Assembly (NCBI GenBank): GCA_015233725.1
Contig: JADFXD010000003.1
Span: 1-64,000 of the forward strand
Source: Nitrospirota bacterium
GTDB lineage: Bacteria; Nitrospirota; Thermodesulfovibrionia; Thermodesulfovibrionales; Magnetobacteriaceae
Length of the DNA: 64,000 bases
Direction of reading: 5' to 3'
In this document: positions 43,401 to 49,393 of the stretch, piece after piece
Position numbering within the stretch: the first letter of the stretch is position 1
How the letters are laid out: every line of letters starts with the position of its first letter
Notes under the pieces: model-generated
What the model was told of the DNA's origin: nothing
The model's input: the letters and a program-made list of their open reading frames with translations, nothing else
Database searches by the model: none
Translations under genes and position numbers: made by a program

Positions 43401-43859
43401 TCGTTTAAAAAGAAACAGTTAAAGGACAAGCGAATGATGGCCATCGTGACCCTGGAGGACGATGATGGCTGGGTTGAGGGTGTCATCTATCCGGATATGC
43501 TCTCAAAGGTACAGGAGATGCTCAAAAAGGACATCGTTGTCGTTGTAAAGGGCAAGCTCGAAATATCCGAAAAGGGCCCCAAGGTGGTCGTCAACGAGGT
43601 CTCAGACATAGCGGCAGTCCTGACGGAGCGCCTCTCAAAGATCGAGATAGACCTCACACGCACCCCATGTAACAAGGACATCTCTGGACGTCTGATAGAT
43701 GCACTTAACCGCAGTAAGGGTAAGATACCAGTGTACCTGAGGTTCCCCTGGAATGACACAGATATCATCATCATGACCTCCTACTCGGTAGGCTATGACC
43801 AGGGACTGTTTAACGAAATCGAGGGCATCACTTACAAAGGCTCTATAACACTTAATTAA
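40482..43859 (+). CDS. dnaE: DNA polymerase III alpha subunit
   Basis: The replicative polymerase catalytic subunit. It begins with the PHP domain (PLHLHTEYSLLDGAIR) and carries the catalytic aspartates in MPDIDVDFCKDRR, with the third in the usual later position. The helix-hairpin-helix region (RRAKVNKKVTESLIKAGAFD) and an OB-fold (EVRVAGIVASFKKK) follow. From ATG 40482 it has 1125 residues, close to the family length. ATG 40431, with GAGAG 8 bases upstream, is an alternative start adding 17 residues. It appears to be its own transcription unit. Confidence 0.97.
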   Translation: MQQSDYVPLHLHTEYSLLDGAIRISELIEMGLQYNMPAVAITDHGNLFGAIDFYKKAKDAGIKPIIGCELYVAQGSRHERNKADSKGAYFHLVLLAKDTEGYKNLVKLVTKAYTEGFYYKPRIDMELLQQHNKGLIALTACLKGEVPYYLQRDMIDKAREAAIKYIDIMGADNLYFEIQDNGIAEQLDVNKKLITLSKELDIKLVATNDCHYLRREDFTAHDILLCIQTGKTVTDTDRMRFKTSGLYFKSPQEMRQAFSETPEAILNTLEIAERCNLSFQLYKNMLPQYHIDGATTAETYLQGLAQEGLKKKIGHQPSAQYLERFDTELKVINKMGFASYFLIVWDFINFARTKDIPVGPGRGSAAGSLIAYCLDITDIDPIKYNLLFERFLNPDRISMPDIDVDFCKDRRGEVIIYTAERYGKDHVAQIITFGTMAAKASVRDVGRALGMPYAEVDRIAKLIPGTLNITIKEALEAEVELKSSYERSEEVKRLIDIAMRLEGLCRHASTHAAGVVISPTPLTDYTPLYQHPGESAITQFDMSSIEKIGLLKFDFLGLKTLTVIRQTLQYLTERGIDLVLKDIPVDDKATYDLLSQGLTTGVFQLESPGMRDILIKMSPNRFEDLIALVALYRPGPIGSGMVDDFIKRKKGQTPVTYDLPQLKDILDETYGVILYQEQVMRIANKLASFTMGQADLLRKAMGKKIAQEMDRLKDEFVAGSIKNNIAQKMAVKIFDLMAMFAKYGFNKSHSAAYAYLSYQTAYLKTHYAVEFMAANLSCEDTTEKVVKFIKESQEMSIDIMPPDINSSGSRFKIVDKAILFGLEAVKGVGGSAIEAIIQCRQDRQFQSLEDFVRRAKVNKKVTESLIKAGAFDRLCKSRAGAVQELDMLLSGNIALPSLFGNGAETSNTPGDNGTHEWEEADKLMYEKQALGFYITSHPLRRYEGLLRQLQVTKTSALEDSVSGTEVRVAGIVASFKKKQLKDKRMMAIVTLEDDDGWVEGVIYPDMLSKVQEMLKKDIVVVVKGKLEISEKGPKVVVNEVSDIAAVLTERLSKIEIDLTRTPCNKDISGRLIDALNRSKGKIPVYLRFPWNDTDIIIMTSYSVGYDQGLFNEIEGITYKGSITLN

Positions 43860-43905
43860 GGATTTGAAATTAATAGTGAAATATTGGGTATTATCAACCC
43901 ACTGT

Positions 43906-43998
43906 GAACAAGATAAGATGGGGTCAAGGGGGCTGGCCCCCTTGCAGGGGGGGTCGAGGGGGGGGCAGCGCCGCCCCCCTTTTTTCTTCTTCTCTTAG
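43906..43998 (+). repeat. GC-rich palindromic repeat, type A, plus orientation (near-consensus)
   Basis: AAGATAAGATGGGGTCAAGG, GGGCTGGCCCCCTTGCAGG, a G-rich link, GGGGGGGCAGCGCCGCCCCC and a T6-plus-CT tail. The second hairpin followed by T6 is a good intrinsic terminator for dnaE. Confidence 0.88.
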
Positions 43999-44012
43999 GG
44001 GTTGGGTTATTG

Positions 44013-45023
44013 ATGCGAACATATCTGGATTTTGAGAGGCCGCTTGAGGAGTTGGAGTTTAAGCTCGAGGCCCTTGCGCACCATCGTGGTGGTGAAGACC
44101 CTGTAATTGAGTGTGAGTTGCAAGTGCTGCAACAACAGCTCAACCAGAGGCAGCGGGATTTGATCGCGACCCTCACGCCGTGGCAGAAGTGTCAGTTGGC
44201 GAGACATCCCGAGCGTCCGTATACGCTTGATTACATAAGCCGGATCACCGATGACTTCCTGGAGCTACATGGAGATCGCCGGTTTTCCGACGACCCGGCC
44301 ATCATAGGCGGCCTTGGTACAATAGATAACCACTCCGTGCTGATCGTAGGCCATCAGAAGGGGCGAGGGACAAAAGAGCGCATAAGCAGAAACTTTGGTC
44401 AACCCCATCCCGAGGGATATAGAAAGGCACTGAGGCTGATGAAGCTGGCCGAGAGGTTTGACCTACCCGTTGTGACGTTTATCGATACGCCTGGGGCATT
44501 CCCCGGCCCTGGGGCTGAGGAGAGGGGACAGGCCGAGGCCATTGCCACGAACCTCCTGGAGCTTTCACTCCTGAGCGTCCCCGTGATATCGATCGTGATA
44601 GGCGAGGGGGGAAGCGGTGGGGCACTTGCCCTGAGTGTGGCAGACAGGCTGGTGATGCTTGAGCACGCCGTCTATTCCGTGATCTCACCGGAGGGCTGTG
44701 CGGCCATCCTCTGGGAATCGGACAAGCTCACCCAGGAGGACTTCTCAAGGGCCGCCTCGGCATTGAAGCTCACGGCCTCCGATCTCCTGGCCTTTAACGT
44801 CATAGACGCCATAATCGATGAACCCCTCGGTGGGGCACACACGAACATGGACGAGGCCGCAAGGATCGTTAAGGCATACATCGTGGATACGCTCACAACG
44901 CTCAGGGATATCCCAAAGGATGTGTTGCTGCAACAACGCTACGAAAAGTTCACAGGCATGGGTGTATTTAAACAAATACAAGAAAAAGAAGAAAAAGAAC
45001 AAGAAGGGGGCGGCTCTTCTTAA
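44013..45023 (+). CDS. accA: Acetyl-CoA carboxylase carboxyltransferase alpha subunit
   Basis: AccA transfers the carboxyl group from biotin to acetyl-CoA, the first step of fatty acid synthesis, together with AccD. The 336-residue protein has the N-terminal coiled region, [44 protein letters not shown] and [12 protein letters not shown], all diagnostic. ATG 44013 is preferred over the TTG one codon earlier. The last ~15 residues ([12 protein letters not shown]) are encoded by the start of a GC-rich repeat and are not part of the family. accD is not in the window. Confidence 0.96.
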   Translation: MRTYLDFERPLEELEFKLEALAHHRGGEDPVIECELQVLQQQLNQRQRDLIATLTPWQKCQLARHPERPYTLDYISRITDDFLELHGDRRFSDDPAIIGGLGTIDNHSVLIVGHQKGRGTKERISRNFGQPHPEGYRKALRLMKLAERFDLPVVTFIDTPGAFPGPGAEERGQAEAIATNLLELSLLSVPVISIVIGEGGSGGALALSVADRLVMLEHAVYSVISPEGCAAILWESDKLTQEDFSRAASALKLTASDLLAFNVIDAIIDEPLGGAHTNMDEAARIVKAYIVDTLTTLRDIPKDVLLQQRYEKFTGMGVFKQIQEKEEKEQEGGGSS

Positions 45024-45079
45024 CCCTGGCCCCCCCCCGCAAGGGGTCCAGACCCCTTGGCCCCTTAATGCTTAATCCT
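44982..45079 (-). repeat. GC-rich repeat overlapping the accA 3' end
   Basis: The A/G tract and GGGGGCGGCTC part lie inside accA. The remainder (CCCCGCAAGGGGTCCAGACCCC, TTGGCCCCTTAATGCTTAATCCT) is a minus-orientation type A half in the gap before the convergent regulator gene. Confidence 0.82.
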
Positions 45080-45090
45080 GCAACTTTTTA

Positions 45091-45483
45091 TTATACCTCT
45101 ACTCTATGTTTTCCTATGCAGTACATGATACTTTCAAGTAATTGCTCCTCGTCTATTGGTTTAATGACGTTTCTGCAGACCTTATCGCTTGTGTGTTCTT
45201 CGTCTCTATATGCGGTGGTGATTATGATGGGTTGGGATTTGTTTACTTCGAATATCCTTTCTATCATCTCTTTGCCATCCATAACTGGCATCTCTATATC
45301 TGTTATAACGACATCTATCTCGTCTTGATGTTTAATGTAGGTCTCCAGACCTTCCTTGCCATTACTTGCATCATAGACAGCAGCAACCCTTCTCTTTAAA
45401 AAACGGGCAAGCATTTTTCTTATAAACTCATCGTCCTCTACGTAAAGCACCGTTAATGTTTTCAGTATGGATTCGTCAATCAT
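45091..45483 (-). CDS. Single-domain response regulator
   Basis: A 130-residue CheY-like receiver with acidic residues E16/D17/D18, phosphoacceptor D62 (TDIEMPVMDG), a TT pair near 89 and K108 (VIKP). It has no output domain. Its start overlaps the stop of the upstream histidine kinase gene (ATGA, 45480-45483), so the two form a coupled pair in which the kinase should phosphorylate this regulator. The output is unknown; protein-protein signalling is likely. Confidence 0.92.
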   Translation of the reverse strand: MIDESILKTLTVLYVEDDEFIRKMLARFLKRRVAAVYDASNGKEGLETYIKHQDEIDVVITDIEMPVMDGKEMIERIFEVNKSQPIIITTAYRDEEHTSDKVCRNVIKPIDEEQLLESIMYCIGKHRVEV

Positions 45484-46961
45484 ATCTCTATCCTAAATTC
45501 GCACCATCCGTTATTAATGTTTCTTGCCAGTATATGGCCGTTGTGATACCTCTCAATTATGACCTTTGACATATACAGTCCAATCCCCGTTCCCCTTGTC
45601 TTATCTTTTGTTGTAAAATACGGATCAAACACCTTGTCTATTATATCGTCTGAAATCCCACCTCCGTTATCCATAGCACTTATAATTATTTTCCCAATAG
45701 AGTCATCTTTCTGTAATGTTATATTGATAACTCCATTGACAATATTTCTTCTTTCAAGTATATCCTTTGCATTGGTTAGAATGTTTAAGATTGCCCGGGC
45801 AAACTCATTTGGCAGACCGTGTATAGTCAAGGTTTCATCCAGCGTCTTATATATAACAATCCCCCTGTTTCTCATATACCCTGATAACAGGGCTACTGCC
45901 CTGTTTATCTCACCGGCGATATTGAATTGCCTTCGTTCTCTGTCAGAATTATAAAAATCCCTGAAGTTATCTACAGTATCTGACAATGCCTTAAGCTCAG
46001 ACATCGCAATTGCGACATCATTGTCCAGGTACTTATAGCTTAACTCGTCATGCAGAAATGCGTCCTTTATGTCCTGGAGTATAAGACCAATCGCACAAAG
46101 GGGCTGTCTCCAATGATGGGATATGTTCATAAGCAACTCGCCCATAGCAATATGACGGGATTGCTCATACATCACCTGATCTATAAGGCGATTTTTCCCG
46201 ACCTCTTCTTTTATTCTCTCTTTGAGGTTGAGGTTCATGGTCATTATTTCTTCTTCCATCCGTTTACGCTCTGTTATATCTCTGATAAATGAAAATATTA
46301 CATTATCACTCTTAATAAAATTAGCACTTGATTCAACATCGATAATACTGCCATCCTTACGCTTGTGTCTGGTTGCGAAGATATCCTTTCCAGTTTCTAT
46401 AATCCTTCTTATATGTCTTTGTGTCTCCTGGGGCGATTCTATCACTTCAAGATCGGATATTGTCATCTGTAATAACTCTTCCCTACTATATCCGGTCATA
46501 TTACAATATGATTCATTTACAAATATCGGTCTACCTTCAATATTCACCATAAGAAAGCCATCAAAACAGGTGCGCAAAATGGTCTTGTTCTGTTGCTCTA
46601 CTCTTAACTTATCGGTTATATCGTGGATTGTGCAACACACATAATCGTTGTTATCTATCATGAACGATCCCGTATATACCTCCACATCCCTGACTTCACC
46701 TGTGGAGATACGATGCCGGTGTGTTAAATATCTTAGCTTCCCGTCCAAGATATCTCTAATGTTCTCTCTTATTTGCCCTTCAGTATTAACTATTATATCC
46801 GTCAGATTTTTCTGGCAAAACTCCTCCCTGGTATAACCATAAAAGCAACACGCTGAGTCGTTTACCTCGACAATGCCCAGGGTCTGCGGGTCGTATACCC
46901 ACATAACCGATTGAGAATGGGTGAATATGCTCTTATATATATCCTGGCTGTCTTTAAACAT
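45480..46961 (-). CDS. PAS-PAS sensor histidine kinase
   Basis: A soluble 493-residue kinase. Two PAS domains (about 10-125 and 130-245) precede a coiled linker. The phospho-His region is VMYEQSRHIAMGELLMNISH with HWRQPL following. The ATPase domain has an N box (NILTNAKDI), a G1 box (DNGGG), and FTTKDKTRGTGIGLYMS. No membrane segment is visible, so it should sense a cytoplasmic or redox cue. It is divergent from the prepilin genes at 47.1 kb. The kinase at 49390-52032 has a closely related C-terminal half. Confidence 0.93.
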   Translation of the reverse strand: MFKDSQDIYKSIFTHSQSVMWVYDPQTLGIVEVNDSACCFYGYTREEFCQKNLTDIIVNTEGQIRENIRDILDGKLRYLTHRHRISTGEVRDVEVYTGSFMIDNNDYVCCTIHDITDKLRVEQQNKTILRTCFDGFLMVNIEGRPIFVNESYCNMTGYSREELLQMTISDLEVIESPQETQRHIRRIIETGKDIFATRHKRKDGSIIDVESSANFIKSDNVIFSFIRDITERKRMEEEIMTMNLNLKERIKEEVGKNRLIDQVMYEQSRHIAMGELLMNISHHWRQPLCAIGLILQDIKDAFLHDELSYKYLDNDVAIAMSELKALSDTVDNFRDFYNSDRERRQFNIAGEINRAVALLSGYMRNRGIVIYKTLDETLTIHGLPNEFARAILNILTNAKDILERRNIVNGVINITLQKDDSIGKIIISAMDNGGGISDDIIDKVFDPYFTTKDKTRGTGIGLYMSKVIIERYHNGHILARNINNGWCEFRIEI

Positions 46962-47060
46962 ATAGTGAGATTATTATACAACTTCCTTTACAGTTTCTGC
47001 TACATAGGTTCTTCCTCTTTTTTGACTTTTCTGGATGTCCATGATATAGTAAATACCCTT

Positions 47061-47483
47061 ATGGTTAGGTCTTTGCAGGAGAGGGGATTTCTCGTTATTG
47101 AGATACTGATAGCCAGTCTGATCCTGACGACTAGCATTGCGGCTACCATGTATCTTTTCAGGGTGGGGTTTCAGACGTTGCAACAGGCACGGCAGTCCAA
47201 CATGGTGGCATCAAAGGTGCCGCTGGCGATAGACTACCTCAAGGCCTCGGAGATGAGAGGCATAACAAGCGCCGTGGAGCTTGGAGATGGAGTCATGATG
47301 GTGTGGAAGTCCCAGCCCCTGGGGGAGTCCTCTCCAACCGTTACGCCTAACAGCACGGGTCTGTTTGATATATACCTCTACAAGGTGGGCTTTACCCTGA
47401 CCTACGAAACGCTATCAAGGGACTATGAACTTACGCTATTTAAGTACAGACCAAAGAGCTCCAGTGAAGAGCCGCTCATATAG
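47061..47483 (+). CDS. Prepilin-like protein (GspI/PilV-type)
   Basis: From ATG 47061 the 140-residue product has a short leader QERG|FLVIEILIASLIL with Glu at +5 and a hydrophobic helix, the hallmark of type IV prepilins or pseudopilins. A longer in-frame start at 46911 would run through the divergent kinase start and add a non-prepilin N-terminus, so it is rejected. The gene overlaps the next one. Together they may be pseudopilins of a secretion system or further minor pilins; no assembly ATPase is nearby. Confidence 0.8.
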   Translation: MVRSLQERGFLVIEILIASLILTTSIAATMYLFRVGFQTLQQARQSNMVASKVPLAIDYLKASEMRGITSAVELGDGVMMVWKSQPLGESSPTVTPNSTGLFDIYLYKVGFTLTYETLSRDYELTLFKYRPKSSSEEPLI

Positions 47484-48156
47484 GTCATCGTCTATATTGC
47501 CGTCTTGTTGGGGTTATTCGCTGATAGAGGTGCTCATAGCCGTTACGATATTTACGTCGATGGTGATGCTGGCAATGGTGGCGCTCAACCAGGGGCTTGG
47601 ACAGTACAAGAGGCTGATGAAGGAGGGGATAGACTTTCGCAGGTATGCCTCTACGTTCTGGTTGCATCAGAGTGCCTCGGGTATGCTCAAGTACCTCGTA
47701 AGCGACATCAACAACAGGCAGTTTCCCTACTTCCGCTGCTCCTACGACGGGGTGGTCAGCTATGTCAGCGTCTCGCCGCTGTCCAGCAACGTGCCCGTGG
47801 TCGTGTGGATCGTCAGGGAGAAGTTGAACTCATCGGGACTATCTGCCCTGACGTACTACGAATTGCCCGTCTATGCCAAGAAGTACGACGACATTGACCA
47901 TGACTATGTATCGTCTGATTATAAGAAAGGCAGCTCTTTTGTCATTCTCCAGGATGTAACCGACGTTCGGATCGAGGGCTACGTCATGGACACGGTAACA
48001 AAGCTCTGGCAATGGCTCTCGGATTACGACGCAAAGGACGGTAACATGCTACCAACGTCCATCAGGATAAGCTACAAGCGCGGGGGCAAAAAAGCAACGA
48101 TCTTCCTAAATATCCCGACAAACAAGAGTATCAGACCCGACACCAGTGTCATATGA
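47464..48156 (+). CDS. Prepilin-like protein (GspJ/PilW-type)
   Basis: A prepilin motif CWG|YSLIEVLIAVTIFTS with Glu at +5, followed by a long head domain, as in GspJ. The start is uncertain: GTG 47464 gives a leader of about 17 residues and a 20-base overlap with the previous gene, while ATG 47425 adds 13 residues. The partner gene encodes a GspI-like protein, and GspI and GspJ form a tip complex in type II secretion. The gene ends 4 bases before a type B repeat. Confidence 0.75.
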   Translation: MKSRSYRSSSILPSCWGYSLIEVLIAVTIFTSMVMLAMVALNQGLGQYKRLMKEGIDFRRYASTFWLHQSASGMLKYLVSDINNRQFPYFRCSYDGVVSYVSVSPLSSNVPVVVWIVREKLNSSGLSALTYYELPVYAKKYDDIDHDYVSSDYKKGSSFVILQDVTDVRIEGYVMDTVTKLWQWLSDYDAKDGNMLPTSIRISYKRGGKKATIFLNIPTNKSIRPDTSVI

Positions 48157-48159
48157 AGC

Positions 48160-48263
48160 GGCAAAAAAAAAGGGGGGGTGGCGCTGTTTCTTTACCGCTC
48201 CAGGACGCTCCTGGCCCCCCTTTCTTTCTTCTCTTCTGGTAGGGCAGGTACTTATCACAGAAA
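48160..48263. repeat. GC-rich repeat, type B, with 47-bp match to the window start
   Basis: An A-tract, GGGGGGGTGGCGCTG, TTCTTTACCGCTCCAGG and ACGCTCCTGGCCCCC, then CT-rich sequence and GGTAGGGCAGGTACTTATC. Bases 48217-48263 are the exact reverse complement of 1-47. Confidence 0.85.
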
Positions 48264-48282
48264 TATTTACAGTAAGAAATAA

Positions 48283-48313
48283 TTTACACAAAATCATGCT
48301 GTTTTTGTACAAT
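48283..48313 (+). promoter_or_regulatory. Probable purC promoter
   Basis: TTTACA (48283-48288) and TACAAT (48308-48313) with a 19-bp spacer, about 35 bp before purC. The decayed purC copy at 52.3 kb retains the same region with a 21-bp spacer. Confidence 0.5.
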
Positions 48314-48348
48314 ATACGTATTAAAAAAAAAGGCGGATGGGTTCTATT

Positions 48349-49248
48349 ATGGCAGCAGAGAGCGACATTGTGCTACAGACCGATATCAAGGGGCTTAGGC
48401 TCATAAAGAGGGGCAAGGTCAGAGACATATACGACGGCGGACAACACCTGTTGATGGTGGCCACCGACAGGTTGTCGGCCTTTGACGTGGTTCTGCCATC
48501 GGGCATACCGTCAAAGGGGGAGATACTGACGAGGCTGTCCGTCTTCTGGTTCGGGCTTGTAGAGGACATCGTCGGTAACCACCTGGTCTCTACGGATGTC
48601 AACGATTTCCCCGGCCTCACCCAGGAGGATAGGGCGATCCTCAGCGGCAGAACCATGCTGGTGAAAAAGGCAACCCCCATGCCCGTTGAATGTATCGTGC
48701 GCGGCTATATAACCGGCTCCGGCTGGAAGGATTACCAGAGAAGCGGCAGCCTCTGCGGCATACCGATAACTGAGGGTCTACAGGAGTCTCAGCGCCTGCC
48801 ACAACCCATCTTCACCCCAAGCACCAAGGCCGATACCGGACATGACATCAACATCTCTCTTGAGGAGACCGCCTCTATTGTCGGCAGGGAGATGGCCGAT
48901 AATCTCAAGAGACTGAGCATCGATATCTATAACAGGGCAGCCACCCACGCACAATCCAGGGGGATCATCATAGCCGATACGAAGTTCGAGTTTGGCCTCT
49001 GCGATGACAAGTTGCTCCTCATCGATGAGGTCTTGACACCGGATTCCTCGCGGTTCTGGCCGGCTAAGGACTACGCCCCGGGACGCGGTCAGGACAGCTT
49101 CGACAAGCAGATAGTCAGAGACTACCTGTTGACTTTGAACTGGGCTCAGACCTATCCAGGCCCAGCGCTTCCCGATGACATTATAGCAAAGACCACCGAC
49201 AGATACAGACAAATATTGGAGATACTAACATCCCCCTCCCCTACATAA
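48349..49248 (+). CDS. purC: Phosphoribosylaminoimidazole-succinocarboxamide synthase
   Basis: PurC (SAICAR synthetase) joins aspartate to CAIR with ATP in purine synthesis. Family motifs are RGKVRDIYD, ATDRLSAFDVVLP, PKG-IL, ECIVRGYITGSGWKDY, IADTKFEFG and LIDEVLTPDSSRFW. The 299-residue length suits the larger PurC class. ATG 48349 is preferred by homologue-like N-terminus (AAESDIVLQTDIKGL). ATG 48337 is four codons upstream but abuts the AGGCGG ribosome-binding site. A deleted second copy of this gene lies at 52300-52490. Confidence 0.96.
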   Translation: MAAESDIVLQTDIKGLRLIKRGKVRDIYDGGQHLLMVATDRLSAFDVVLPSGIPSKGEILTRLSVFWFGLVEDIVGNHLVSTDVNDFPGLTQEDRAILSGRTMLVKKATPMPVECIVRGYITGSGWKDYQRSGSLCGIPITEGLQESQRLPQPIFTPSTKADTGHDINISLEETASIVGREMADNLKRLSIDIYNRAATHAQSRGIIIADTKFEFGLCDDKLLLIDEVLTPDSSRFWPAKDYAPGRGQDSFDKQIVRDYLLTLNWAQTYPGPALPDDIIAKTTDRYRQILEILTSPSPT

Positions 49249-49251
49249 CAA

Positions 49252-49292
49252 GATAAAGAAAGCGAGGGGGCGGCTCCGCCCCTTTCTTTCCC
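49252..49292. repeat. Short GC-rich hairpin repeat after purC
   Basis: AAAGAAAGCGAGGGGGCGGC, TCCGCCCC and a TTTCTTTCCCT tail. A perfect GGGGCGG/CCGCCCC stem with a pyrimidine tail fits a terminator for purC. Confidence 0.8.
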
Positions 49293-49298
49293 TCTACT

Positions 49299-49328
49299 TG
49301 TATATAATTAATTATGGGCAGGTACTTA
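49299..49328 (+). repeat. 30-bp inverted repeat, left copy
   Basis: The sequence begins TGTATATAATTAATTATGGG and ends CAGGTACTTA. It is a perfect reverse complement of 52079-52108. The two copies flank the 880-residue kinase gene. Part of it (GGGCAGGTACTTAT) also occurs near 48245 and, reversed, at the window start. Confidence 0.95.
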
Positions 49329-49334
49329 TAATCC

Positions 49335-49393
49335 AGCTTACCTGTGAGCATGTAGATAATAACCTTTAGGCTTTTAAAAGCCTCGTTTATCAT
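49335..49393 (-). pseudogene. Truncated response regulator start after the kinase gene
   Basis: The kinase stop overlaps an ATG (ATGA, 49390-49393) exactly as in the kinase/regulator pair at 45480-45483. The following codons read MINEAFKSLKVII, similar to the regulator start MIDESILKTLTVLY, then lose all resemblance. The frame runs on through the 30-bp repeat and a GC-rich repeat. The AGGCTTTTAAAAGCCT palindrome (49368-49383) lies in it. Confidence 0.55.

Noticed and set aside
46911-47060. An extended N-terminus for the prepilin gene at 47061
   Set aside because: It would overlap the divergent kinase start and move the prepilin cleavage site about 60 residues inside the protein.
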